Part shown: one piece after another, positions 12,201 to 25,700 of the stretch
Layout of the letters: each line of letters begins with the position of its first letter
Numbering within the stretch: the stretch's first letter is position 1
Assembly: GCA_012845835.1 (NCBI GenBank)
Contig: JABAKD010000002.1
Coordinates: 12,999,120-13,063,119, forward strand
From: Undaria pinnatifida
Lineage: Eukaryota > Sar > Phaeophyceae > Laminariales > Alariaceae
Direction of reading: 5' to 3'
DNA length: 64,000 nt
The notes under the pieces: generated by a model
What the model saw: the letters and a program-made list of their open reading frames with translations, nothing else
Database searches by the model: none
Told to the model about the DNA's origin: nothing
Made by a program: the position numbers and the translations under genes

Positions 12201-15200
12201 TCGAATACAGTCGTAGCGCAGGAGAGCTCCCCTAAAAAAAAAAGGTGGCGGTGAGCACTTTCCCCTTTTCGTGTGTGATATTCCATCCTGGTAACAACGG
12301 ATCTCCGCAATAGGTCATTATGTTTGTCTTCGAAGCGTGTAGCTTACCATTCCATCGCGGATTCTTGCCGCGAAATCAAGAAGCAACACGAAAAGTTTAA
12401 CTAAGACCGCAAAAAGGGACAGCGGGGGGGGGGGGGGGTCGCTCGTGCGAGTGACCTCGAGCCACTGCAAAAAAGAGGCCCATAAAAGGGGGACCGCCTC
12501 CCATACCGTACAGTTGCACATTTTTTTTTTTGTGACGCGTGCTACGATAGAGAGGTGCACCAACCATTGTTATTTTCTCCGAGGTCTTCCTCAATTTGGG
12601 AGCTTAAGACACGTCCTTGTTAACCCAAACACCGCTTTGGAGAAAAAAAAAAAGCACAAGTGTTACCGGATGAAAAAAAAAATGGCCTAAGGTACACAAC
12701 ACAACGAGAAATCACAGCAAAAAAAATGGCGTGTTTCTGACGAATGTGGGTTAAGGACACCCGTCATTCAGAAAAGAAAAGAAATGTCGAAAATTGCTAC
12801 CTCTATCATCATAGCACTTGGCCTTCACACCCTGTTACACACCTTGTTACACCTTGCTACACCTTGTGACACCTTTACCCCTTTACGCCTTGCTACACCT
12901 CGTTACACCTTGTTACACCTTGTTACACCTTGTTCCACCTTGCTACACCTTGTTACACCTTGTTACATCTTGTTACACATTGTGACACCTTGTTACACCT
13001 TGTTACACCTTGTCACACCTTGTTACACCTTGTTACACCTTGTTACACACCTTGTTACACACCTTGTTACACCTTTACCCCTTTACGCCTTGCTACACCT
13101 TGTTACACACCTTTTGTTACACACCTTGTTACACACCTCTTGTTACACATTGTTACACCTTGTTACACCTTGTTACACCCTGTTACACCTTTACGCTCAA
13201 CTGGCTTGGAACCTTTACAACAGCTGTCCCCGAACCAGGCGGTGGTGCGTGCGAGACCGTGAGACCCCTAGTACCGCCTTATCGGGGACAGCCGCCTTTA
13301 CTCCTTAGTACGGCGGATCGTGGGTTACGGTGTTGGGTTTGCCAGGTACAGGCTCACGGTGGCTGGCTGTTGCACGCTGGGGGTGCCTGCTGCACAGATA
13401 CGGAGGCCTCAACTGCGCCCTCAACAGGGCGGTAGACGGCTCTCCGTCGAGGGATCAGCCCGTGAACGAGGTGGTCCAATGCCGTAAGAAGCCATCCGAT
13501 GCTACGGGGTGCAGCAGAAGTTTCTAACATTTTTCTGAGCACTCCTAACATGAGCTAGGTCAAAGTCAACATCACCCGACACATGACTTACTTCGAAGGC
13601 ATTCGTTCGAGCAACCCGACCGACGCTTTCCATGCGCTACAATACAGCAGTCCTACAACAAACTATACAGTCGTCAAAATCATTGGGCTAACCCAGGTAG
13701 CTCCTCACTTGAATGAGGTCCCAGCTCAATCGGACAGAAACGCCTCCTTTTTTTACCCCCAAAAATGCAAACCCTCCCGTGGAATGAGTCTAATACGGGA
13801 GGGTGTCATTCGTGCCTTGCTTAGGGTTGCCGCCTCATTGTTACCGCCTTATTCCGAGACCATTACTGTATTGACAAGCACCTCGCGTCGAGCCACGAAG
13901 GCTCCAATCAGATGCCAACGACGCTAAACTCTACATATTACCGCACGCAACTACAAATAACTGAAAACACCTGGCCAACTAATAAGCAGTCGGCGACTTA
14001 CCGCTAACCAGCTCAAAAATTGTTTTTTTTCATCCTCCGGCGAATGGGGAAAACAAAGCTTAAGCTTACCACACTTCCGCGGCGTATTTTCAAACACGTC
14101 CAAGTCCCAGCGTTTTCAATGTTATTCAGCGATAACACCGGCCTATCGGCGCGCCGACTTCCCGCGTCAAAGATGAGTCGTATGGAGAACTCAACTCGGG
14201 CTCAGCAGACGTCAGCCTCTGCTGGTGACACTTTCGAGCAGGCGTTTCCTCTGCCTAGGCCTTGTTTCAAAGAAACGCCAGTCCAACGTTGCCATCGGGG
14301 TGTTTGCGAGATACCAACTTTGGTTGGTTCACTAGGAGAGTTGGGTAGGGATAGAACACGTAATTGTGGTAGTGTTGGGGCAACACGGGCCTGGGGACGG
14401 ACTACTGCTGACGCTGGGGTACCTCTGGTCCTGTACTGGTCACTCACACAAGGCTTGGTTGGATGTTACATGTGTCGTGTATCGAAACAAACGCGTCCTT
14501 CGATAGCGGTAGTAAGTAGTTTTCGTCTGAAACGATTTCTGAATGGCGGGGCTCCTTAACGCCTTTACGGCTGGAAATCCGTTTTGGGGACAAAATTACT
14601 TGGAATTAGTATAGGGAGGGAACTTAGGGTTCTAAAGGGGTTAACCCAAAATCGTCGGGAAAAGGCCACATGTTTTTAAAACAGAATTTTCGTTTTGTAC
14701 CCAAGCCACGACGCGTGCTACGTTAAAGGCAGATGCTTTTTCGTGTGAAAATGAAATGGTTTTCGGAATGATGGGGCTCCTTAACCGAAACTCGTCGGAA
14801 AAAAAAAAGAATAATAGGCCATTTTGTTTTTGCATAATTCTCGCTGTATATCATATTATGCATAATAATAGGCCCATGGGATTTTTCATTCTGAATGTAT
14901 AATATATAGCATTTTTTTTTCTTTTCCAAGTCCGTTTTTCCGAGAGGTCTTCTTAAGCCCCCAAATTGAGGAACGTCAGATAAAAAAGAAATGTGTGCAC
15001 CTCTATCGAAGTATACCTTATCGAAGTATACCTAAGCCATGACATTTTTCATCCGCGATAAAGCAGGTTTATTTTTCATCCGGGATCAAATCGGTTTTTG
15101 GGTTAAGAAGGACATGTCTTAACCTCCTCCTAAAGCGAGGAACCTCAGAAAAAAGAAGTGACCAGTGCACGTCCATCGTAGCACGCGTCCTCTGGTAATT

Positions 15201-16718
15201 ATTTAATAGTGAGTTGCTTGCTGTCCGCCGGATACCGTCTGACAGAAGGGGGGGGGGAGCGGTTCGTTCGGGCAGGCGACAGCAACGCCTGCCAGCTCTA
15301 AATGGGACAGCTGTTACAAATTTCAACGTCCCAACGGGGTAGAGGGGATACCGTGACATAGTAATATTTATGGTATAGAGTCTAGAAACCGTCGAACGTC
15401 AGTCACAACCTACGAAGCGAAGCCAACGCACGAAAAAAAGCGGCGAAAAATTACGTTTGAAAAATATTTTCCTACCCCTCATACCATTTTTTTTTTCTTT
15501 CTTTCTGACCCTGACTTTGTTCGTGAGTTGGTCGGGCTTCTGGGAGATACGACGTTCGCCGCTGTTTATACCGCTAGTTATACCGCTATCGACGACGCGT
15601 TTTTTGTGAAGGCTTTTGGAACCGACGATTCGCGGCCGTTAAGCCACTTCGACGAAAATGGCCCTTCAAATCATGTTGTCAACCAAACAGTGTACATGTT
15701 TATTAGTATTTCCCATTGCAAGTGACGCTAGTGTGCTGGTCTTGGCAGATAATCCTTGATATGTTGGCAGCGAATACCTGATAATTAACTACACAAAACG
15801 ACGAAAATATTTTGGTAAACACCGGTACCTGACGCCCAACTCTCTCTCTCTCCCCCCCCCACACACAACACAACAAAGAATGATATTTTTTTGTAGGGGG
15901 TGCGTTCAAGGGTGTGAATTTTGTTTCGACCTCTCTCTCGCGCGCGCAAACGTACAACGTTCAAAACAGGTGGACATGGCGGCGATCTCCGCGATCCAAA
16001 CCGCCTTCGCGCGCGGCTTTCCGTTCCAGAAGCACGGAAAAAAGTTCACGGAAACTTCTGTGCGGTCTTCGCTCAAGGACCTCATGGTGTCTGACGGTCC
16101 GGCCAGGCTCATCGGGTGAGAAAAGAGAGGGAGGACAAAAGGGGGAGGACAAGAGGGGGAAGACTAAAGGGAGAGGACTAAAGAGGGAGGACTAAAGAGG
16201 GAGGACTAAAGAGGGAGGACTAAAGAGGGAGGACTAAAGAGGGAGGACTAAAGGGGGAAGACTAAAGGGGGAGGACTAATGGGGTTACCCGCGAGAGTCA
16301 CTCCACGCTAGGGGTGCAACAGATTCTAAGATTTTTCTGAGCTCCTGACATGAGGAGCTAGCTCAATATCTTACCCGAAAGATGGCTTCGAAGGCGTTTC
16401 GTTCGCCCAACCCGACCAGCGTTTCTACGCGCTTGCGAGTAGTCCTTAAAATAATGTTCCGGGAAAATTATCATGGCAACCGATAGGTCCACACTTGAGG
16501 ATCCCAACCGCTCATTACGTTTTGGTCCCCAAAGTGAGACCCCCACCGTGGCGCGACTCGCTCGCGGTACTTAACCAGGGCTGTCGGTTGGCTCACGTTG
16601 TTTGTGTTTGTGTTTTTGGTTTTAATCGTTCCTTATTCTTTCCACCTCCACTCGTATTCGTAAGAGGTTTTTTATCCTCAGCGCGAACATCTGGACACGT
16701 CGTGGTCACAGGTGCCTT

Positions 16719-16750
<32 letters not shown>

Positions 16751-19700
16751 CGTTCCTTCAGTTTTGTTCCCGCAAGCACAGGCTTCAGCGTTTTCCCCAC
16801 TGCTCGTCGCGTTTCGTCGGAATTTTGCCGTGGGTCGCCGACAGTTGGCTGGGTGTTACCGCCACTACTAGATGCGTGCGGTGATTTTCGCTAGGGCTGT
16901 GACTTGGGCTTGACTTTACGGCTGCATTAGTAGCGCAGTTAATACTAATACTGAAGTTCGGGTGGCGGAGTAAAAGTCAACTACCTGACTCAACGCTCGA
17001 GGTGTCACTCTTCCTTCACAAGGCCAAAAGTTATGATAAGGCCAAAAGTTATCATAATCCCTAAATTCATGATAAGGCCAAAAGTTACGATAAGGCCAAA
17101 AGTTATGATAAGGCCAAAAGTTATGTAAGGCCAAAAAAGTTACGATAAGGCCAGAATTTATGATAAGGCCAAAAGTTACGATAAGGCCAAAAGTTGCGAT
17201 AAGGCCAAAAGTTATGATAAGGGCAAAAGTTATGTAAGGCCAAAAGTTGTGATAAGGCCAAAAATTATGATAAGGCCAAAAGTTACGATAATGCCAAAAG
17301 TTATGATAAGGCCAAAAGTTACGATAAGGTTAAAGGTTACGATAAGGCCAGAAGTTACGATAAGGCCAACAGTTATGATAAGGCCAAAAGTTATGATAAG
17401 TCACAGCAGGGGTCCCCCGGTAAGGCGGTGTGGTGTGCCAGAGCAACACGACCGCCTTATAAGGGAAAGCCGCCTTACTCATTCCAGGTTATGAGTGCAA
17501 TTCCTCAGTCGCGCCAAGCGATGTTGACATGGTGACCGCCTTGTATGGAGATACCGTCTTATTCAGACCGCCTTCTTGGGGGACCTCCACTGTACCAGGC
17601 ATAAAGATAATAGCCTGGACGAGAGTTATCTCGCGAGGAGGGCTGCGAGTGAGTTGGCTGGGTACCACGGCTCGTTATTAGCTCGGTGGCGGAGTAAAAG
17701 CCAACTATCCGACCTCGTCTTCATCACCCCTTTTGCGGCAGATCATCCGAGTCTCACGCGGCTACCTGATCTATAGGTCAAGCAGATCATACTCATCAGG
17801 GGCGCGTGCTACAATAGAGGTCCACCGCTTTTCTTCCTGAGGTTTCCTCAATTTGGGAGCTTAAGACATACGTCTCCCAGAAACTGGTCTGGGGAAAAAT
17901 AAACTGCCAAAACACCGTTTAAAAAAAACCCATGGCCGAGGGTACACGACGAAAATCATGGGAAAAAAAAATGGCCCATTTTCGACGATAGTATTTTTTG
18001 GTCAAGGAGCGCCCCGTCATTCAGAAACCATTTTCGCCAAAAAAAGGTATTCCTCTATCGTACCAAGCGTCATTTTTGTGATCTGTCTGCGTGCAGCGAC
18101 TAAAAAAGGTATAACGCGTTCTTATCACCATGGTGTGAGCATGCAGTGCAGTACGCGGCAGTGCAAGCTGTGCGCGTGTCTTGCAGGTTCTTGCTTCGGA
18201 GTTCGACATGAAAAATCGTCGTCGCCTAACCTAGCAGCCCCGCGTGGGTTGCTTCGTGTGAAGGATGCTGCAATCGTCGGTTATAATCGTCAAGTTTTCC
18301 CTATGCTATAGTCGAGATATAATCAAGCCCCTAAAGGATTTTATAGCTATGCGATGAAGAGTCGACAGGCAGTGGGATTGCTGGACCCTACGCGCTATAA
18401 AAATTGAAGGCAAGAAGCGGGTGGGAGAAGCGACGATACCTGTGACCACGGCTTGTCCACAAGCTGGAAAGTAAAAGAGTGAAATTAATATAGAATGAAA
18501 AAATAGTCTGGGTGTGCTGTCGCTGTCGTTGGGTAGAAGTACAGCCGGCGGGGGCTCCCAAATAGTGCCGGTTGAATAGTGCCGCTGCCCTCTATAGTGC
18601 CAGTGAAATCGGTTAGAACCATTGGAATTCCATGCCAAAACCCTACTCCCAATAGTGCCGGTGCCCTGTATAATGTCGGTATATTGGGCTGGCACATACC
18701 GGCACTCTATTGGGAGCCCCAAACGCGTTCATAAACACCACACATCGAGCAAAACAAAAAATGTGTCAAATCAGACGCAAACACGCAGAGTTCTCCAAAG
18801 TTACCGCACGCAACTGACCGTAAACACGCGGACAGTTACTACTGGGGAACGTACGTAGTATTCAGGACCAAATATGGTTAGCAAAAATTCGTCAGCATGC
18901 AGGTTTTTTGTCTATATCGTAGGCCCTGATTACTAGTGTGAAATTGAAGGTGGGGGACACAGAGTGCCCCCTGCAGGTCTGCCAATTGAGCAGGTCCTCG
19001 GAGAGTACTCACTTTCGTTCCTTCGTAGAGATGTAGCTTTGTTCGTTTCCACCAGAGCCCGGGATAGCTTCTGAGATCGGAGGCGCGTGCCTCCGATCTA
19101 ATTCCTAACTTCCCCGAATATAAACCGCCAACCTTATCATACGAAACCCATCCAAATGATCTCAAATTCGGATACCTACAGGCCTTTCGAGGCCGTATCT
19201 TAACACTAGGATACCCCGTAAAAATATTACATAGTCGGCGACTTTGCTGGTATTAATAGTATCATCAGCTGAATCATACACCCCAGCTGCCGCGCCCGCG
19301 ACGTTTGAAACAGGCTAAAGTGGTCTAGACAAAAAAAAAAAGCCCACCATCTCATCCGTATTACATCCAGCCCAACTCTAATTGCGTGTTCGTGCCGGGT
19401 ACTCGTTTTCCCCGGCATTTGTTTTGCGGCATGCTTGTGATCACGCAAGCTACGGGTAGAGGGACACACCGATTGTTTTATGAGGCGCTCCTAACCTATC
19501 GAGGGAGGGTGCTATGCCCCCGGCCAAAAAATTGACTTTCGAGAAAAATTGAAAGAACTATCCGAAGAACAATCCCATGTCCTATTAACGCCTTTACGGC
19601 GGGAACCCGTTTCGGGGAAAAACTTACTTGAATTTAGTATAGGGAGGGATTTTGGGAGCTCTAAGGGGGTTACTATTAATAGGCACATATTCCTGTGGTG

Positions 19701-22700
19701 TACAAGCACAACAAAACGTTTTGCAAAAAAAAACAAAAAAAAGCACAATTCCGACGATTTTGGTTTAACCCCTTTAGAGCCCCCGAACCCCTCCCTATAC
19801 TAAATCCAAGTAATTTTGTCCCCAAAAACGGGTTTCCAGTTGTAAAGGGGTTAAGAGAGCCCCGTCATACAGAAACTATTTCAGCCAAAAAAAGGTATAC
19901 CTCTGTTGTGGCGCTCGTATTTTTCTCCGCTTTGTGCGTTACGAATAAAAAACGGGTTTCTCCGCGTACGGTATCGGCCCCGTGCCCCATCCATGTTGGT
20001 ACGGATTTTCTTTCCCCTCTGGCTTGATGTAGTTACTCGGACTACCCTGCCCCCACCTGTAGGCTAACCGTTGCCTACGCGCCTCTTCCATTCTTTCCGC
20101 TATGATACCGCTCTCTCGCTTGCTTTCTTCCGACGATGGGGGCGGGGGACGGGGAGAAGGTTGCTATCCCACTATCTGTTTTGGATTGTTTTGCTGCCTT
20201 TCGCGCGGAAACACGAGGAGCAAGACGCTTCGTTGCTGAAGGGCCACATCGACAGCGGCGCGTCAAACGACGCCTCGCGAAAGGTGGGGGGGGGGTACAG
20301 TTCGTGGTTCCGCAGCAGTGCAGTACTCTTTACAGTGCGATCATACTCACATGTCACGACCTGCTCGTCCCATAGAGTGCTACTGTACTACACCACCCCG
20401 CGCTAGTGCGGGGGTCCACTTCAGTGCGGTTATCTCCATCCCGAGATAGTGCGGGTTCCCACTTTAGTGCGATTATCCCCATCCCTGGATAGTGCGGGGC
20501 TCCAATTTAGTGCGGTTATCTCTATCCCTGGATAGTGCAGGGTTCCAATTTAGTGCGGTTACTGTCGTCTGGCAAGGCACCGCACTGATGAGGAAGGAAA
20601 TACGGCTTCGGGGGGGGGGGGGTTAATTACACCGTAGCGGAAGGGGTATGTTGAGGGGTACATGCCAAGTGTACAGCGTCTTATCCTCTCGAGCCCTGAA
20701 GCCGTGTTAGTTATGCAGCAATATTCGCTAGACCAGTTGTGCAATGGAGAGGGGAAGGCCCCGGAGATCAGTGCTGGCGAGAATGGTTCTGCGAGCTCCA
20801 AAGTATTTATTTTGTCAAGACTAGTCCCTCTATAGTGCGGTATCGGTTGCGGTTGCACTAATCGGGCCAAAACTGCGAGCTCCAAAGATTTTTTTTTTCT
20901 TGTTCGAGTCATCCCTCTATAGTGCGGTTCTATAGTGCGGTATGGGTTGGAATTTTCGGGTTAACCAATGTCTCCGGCCGGCTGAGCTCCTCGAGTGAGT
21001 AACTACAGTTTTTTTAGCCGAATGCCTCTACCAGCATATTTGTTTTCGGACTAGTGCGTAGAAGTTCCAGTCGGATTGCGCGAGCGAATGCCTTCGAAGT
21101 ATGTGTCGGGTGATGATGGATGATGTTGACATTGAGCTAGCTCCTCATGTTAGGAGCTCAGAAATTTCTTAGAATATGCTGTACCCCCACTCTACCGTGG
21201 GATGGCTCGTTAGCTATGCACCAATCACTATGCAGCAATATCCACTAGGCCACGCAATTACTGTGTTTTAAGATGTCTAGCGGACAATGCTGCACAGCTA
21301 ACAAGATTGGGCTCACGATTGGACTCGCGGCTTTCGACCTTGAAAACGAGTTCCTACTTTTGGAAGGCCTTAAAAAAAAAGCGTGTTTTGCGGGACACCC
21401 ATGGAAAAAGTGTGGGATGCGTTGTTAGCGAGGCCGCTTTTGTGGTTGAGGATAAACGTACTAGACTTTCGCTGATTAGCTGATTTGGCTCCACTTTTTT
21501 TTTCCCCGCGTCACCTGTTCATTGGCTTGTGTTTGTCGCCTACCGTTAGCTCCAGCCTGAACTACTGGTAGGTGGCAGACCATGTTCCGCCTAGGAACTG
21601 GTGGGCAGGAATACACCGACCGCACGGTGCGTCGTGGCAACGAACGGTGTTTTCGTAGGCTAAGCGGTGATGTACTCTCTCGCCTGCCCGCCCTCACGGC
21701 ACACGTTGCAGCGAGGGCTCATCTAACATTTTCTCGAGGAGGGTCCTAGTTTGACGACCTCTTTTCTACACCTCACCCAAACCAAAAACGAAATTAGTAG
21801 AGACAAAAAAAGCAAACAAACAAAAACAAAACAATTGTACGGTTAAACACGGCGAAGACTCTACTCCCGTGGTCTCCACGCGCAGAACGACAGAAACAAA
21901 AAAAAACACGTGAAAAAAAAAATACAAATGAAATGGAAGGGATTCCGTGGATATATTGGACAGCTGTTTTGTTTTTAGTATGCAGTAGGGGTGGGTCCCA
22001 CAACATTAAGGCGGTGGAGTGAAATGCCAGAGCAATATGGCCGCCTTGTGGGGGGAAGCCGCCTTATTTCATTCCAGGCTATGAGTGCAATTTTCCCAGT
22101 CGCGCCAAGCGATGTTGACATGGTGACCGCCTTACATAGGGATATCGTCTTATTCAGACCGCCTTGTCGGGGGACCCCCACTGTAATCGAGGAGCTTCCG
22201 ATATCGACCAGTTGTGTTGTACCCAAAAATCGCTCGTACCCCCTATCGTGCATGTGTCAACCTTTGCTTTTTTTTTCGGATTTTTCCGCGACGTCTCTCT
22301 TGATTTTTCCCGATTTTTTCCGCAACGTCTCTCTCGATTTTTCCCGGATTTTCCCGCAACGTATCTCTGATTTTCCCCCCGGAATTTCCCTACAGGCCAA
22401 TCCGAGGGACAGCATGTCACTACCGCAACCACCCACCTCATCAGCGTCACCGTCGTCGACAGCACAAAGAGCGTGGCCGGCGGGAGGGCTCGACAACGCG
22501 GGACCGCAGTCCCGCAGCCCACAAAGCTATGCCTCCTGCTTTCATCGACAATGCGGGCACGAAAAAAAACAGAGCCCGCAAAGTTATGCCTCCTCCCATG
22601 GGAAACTCGGGCAAGAATCCCAGATCCCGCCAAGTTATACCTCTTCCCATAGCGGACGTCCCGGCCAAGAAGCTCAGAGTCCGCAAAGTTGTGCCTCCTC

Positions 22701-25700
22701 CTCCCATCGTAGAGAAGCCGGGCAAAAATCTCGGAGCCCACGAAGTTATGTCCCCTCCTCCCATAGACAGCACTGGGAAGGAGAAACCACTCCGCGATCA
22801 TCTTCTCGGCGGGGTGAAGGAGAAGAGGGAGCACGTGGGCGCTTATCCACTCGACCGGAGGAAGAGGGAGAATGTGGACGGGACGAGAAGAGGCAGGAGC
22901 AGGGGCAGCGACGGGAAGGTGGGACGGGGGGGGGTGCGAGTGCGTCGCAGTCGGAGACGTCACCGGAGGCATCGCCCGAGGAGGAGGAGGAGGAGAAGGA
23001 GGAGGAGAGTCGTTCCCGGGTGGGGTTGACGCCTAACGAGACGGAAGCTCTCGTAGTCGCAGTGGTTGAAGCGTGGTCAAGCATGAGGTACGTCGCGGTA
23101 TGAATGACTGTGAGTTGGATGAGTTTTTGTTTGTGTTTTTATCACCACTTTTACTCTCCAGCTCAACCCGTAAGAGCGATACTTTCATCCTCTTTGCGAG
23201 CTTTTGGGACAAGCCATGGTCACAGGTGTCTTCCCTCCCCCTGCCCCCCCCCCCCCTCAGTGCACCCCTTCCATTTTTATCGCACATTGGGGAGAGTCAG
23301 CTTTCCCATTCATTTTCAGCTTTTTATTTTCGTCGGTTTTTCACCGGACTCGGCAATAAGTCCCCAACTATTTTAGTAGCTGGTTACTTGTATAGTACAA
23401 AATTATGGGTATTACGGCTAGTTGAGTACGATACGAGGTGCGCCACAACCGAAGATATTGTCCGAGGAGGAGGAGGAGGAGAAGGAGGAAGAGGAAGAGG
23501 AGGAGGAGGAGGAGGAGGAGGAGGAGGAGGAGGAGGATCATCGTTATCGTGTGGGGTTAGCGCCGTTCGAAACAGAGGCGGTCGCGGTCGCGGTGGTTTG
23601 GGGGCTAGGTCAAGCATGAGGCATGCTACGTCGTTACAAGCCCCGCTAATAGGGCTGCAAGTTCGGCCGGACTTCACCGCTAGTTATTAGGAGGATAGCG
23701 GAGTAAAAGCCAACCAGCTGACCTGGTCTATACCTGGTATTAATGACTCATCCCAGGCTAGGGGTGCAGCAGATTCTAAGAAGTTTCTGACCTGCTAACA
23801 TGAGGAGCTCAATTTAACATCTCACCCGAAAATTGACATGGCTTCGAAGGCGTTCGTTCGCGCAACCCGACCATCATTTCTGTGGTTTCGTTCGAAAACA
23901 TATCATACTAAGCGATAGTTTCACGCCTGCGGCGCTCAACCGCACTATAGAAGTCAGAAATAAATTTCCCCCCCAAAAAGTGCAATCCCTACCGCACTAT
24001 AGAGGGATGACTCTAGTTAACTGTCACCAAACGTCGAGCGACAAACGCAACAGTAAAGGACGCAAACACGCAGAAGTCCGCCAATTACCGCACGCAGCTA
24101 ATCGTAACACTTATCCAACTAAATACTCCGTACATTATTTGGAGGCTTTCTATTACGACAGTCAACCAACCCCATCGTTTATTTGGAGGCTTACCACATC
24201 GTTTATTTGGAGGCCTTAAACGATCATCACATGCAACATTTGTTTTCGAAATGTTAGGTCTTCCCTGGGAGTATCTCTCCGGGCAAGGCTGGTGCTGCTG
24301 CCGATCGCGGTGGCTACCGTCCGCAACGGGGTAGAAAAAGTGCTCTGCACCTGCTACCCTTTTCTGGAGCAAGGCGGCTACGAAGGGAAGGAACTGCTTG
24401 CCTCGCTGCACGAGGTGATTACGCGTGTATGTACCGTAGTGATCCCTCTGCAGTGCCAGTTGAGTAGTGCCGGTTGGCCGCTATGTCGCCTGTGTCCCTC
24501 TATAGTGCCGGTTAAGCAGTGCCGGTTGCCCGCTATATCGCCTGTAACATCGCTTGGCACAGATGAGAACAAGCAGAGTAGTGGCAGTATGCGGAGTAGT
24601 GCCGGTTGCCGATAAAATGCCGGCATTTCCCTCTGTAGTGCACGTACCGGTACTACAGAGGGACCCCACTGTAACGAGAAGGAAGAGTGCAGCAAGGGAA
24701 GCAGGTGGATTAGATCGATGCTAAGTCGGAAATTGGTACAGAAAGCGAGTTGAACTTCAAGCATGAGCTTCAACATTTCAGAAAGTTGTTCGCGATGTTC
24801 ATTCCGTGCCTTTGATGCAAGATGGGCCCGCCCTTGCGTACCCCCCCCGCCCCCGCCCCCCGATTTGAGGGCGCACGATGTTTGCCCTCGCCTTTTCCTC
24901 AAACGGAATCCAGTTGATTGATCACGCAAATGAACGGTGCTTGCTTTCTGACTCTGTGACGCAACCACACCGTAATCCCAGTGTCGCAAATTTCGTAGAT
25001 CCCCATCCTCTTGGTCGCTTGTTCACAAAGAACGGTGCTTCTCACTCGGTGACCGCGGAGTGTGAAAGGAACACCGGTTACGAAAAAGGTAGCACGTCTT
25101 GGCATTTTTTTGGCATCTTCTTCTTCTTTCTAAAATATCAGCGTTTCTTAGCCCGGAATCGTCAGGACGTCGTGTTTGTTTTGGAGTGATCCCACGGAAA
25201 GGGGTTGCACTTTTTGAGCGCCAAAGGCTTCTTACCTCTATAGTACGGTTGACCTCCACCTCAAGTGTAATCTATCGGTTAGCATGGTCGTTTTACGAAT
25301 GTTATTCTGGTTTTAGGACTGGCGTATATAGCGAGGTTGGTCGGGTGGCACGAACGAATGCCTTCGAAGTCGTGCAGTATCGGGTGAGATATTGAGCTAG
25401 CTCCTCATGTTAGGAACTCAGAAAATTCTTAGAAACTTCTGCTGCACCCCCCCTGATGACTATTTAGACTATGAAATGTTTCTATACAACACCTAGACGA
25501 TGGGCTTGGTCCTCGGATTGCACTTTCAGTATACAAAAAAAAATCTGTTTTTCGGTGAGACGTAGAGCTCCTCAAGTGAGTAGTAGCCTCAGAAAAAATT
25601 ACGCTCCTGCGATCGTTCTCCGGACCGTTCTGTGGCCGCATGTTGTGATTCGTTTCCGCGAACCCCGAAACCACTTTAGGAAGTTGTGGCGAAGTTCATT

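Noticed and set aside
12784-13435. Thr/Leu/Cys-rich frames up to 174 codons
   Set aside because: Product of the ttacaccttg array, open in all three frames.
16122-17403. CRISPR-like array
   Set aside because: Units are 14-18 bases directly abutting with no unique spacers, in a eukaryotic intron; a plain minisatellite.
22154-22972. 272-codon minus-strand frame opposite exon 6
   Set aside because: A shadow of the repeat-coded exon 6. The plus strand has the pyrimidine tract, acceptor, donor and matching phases.
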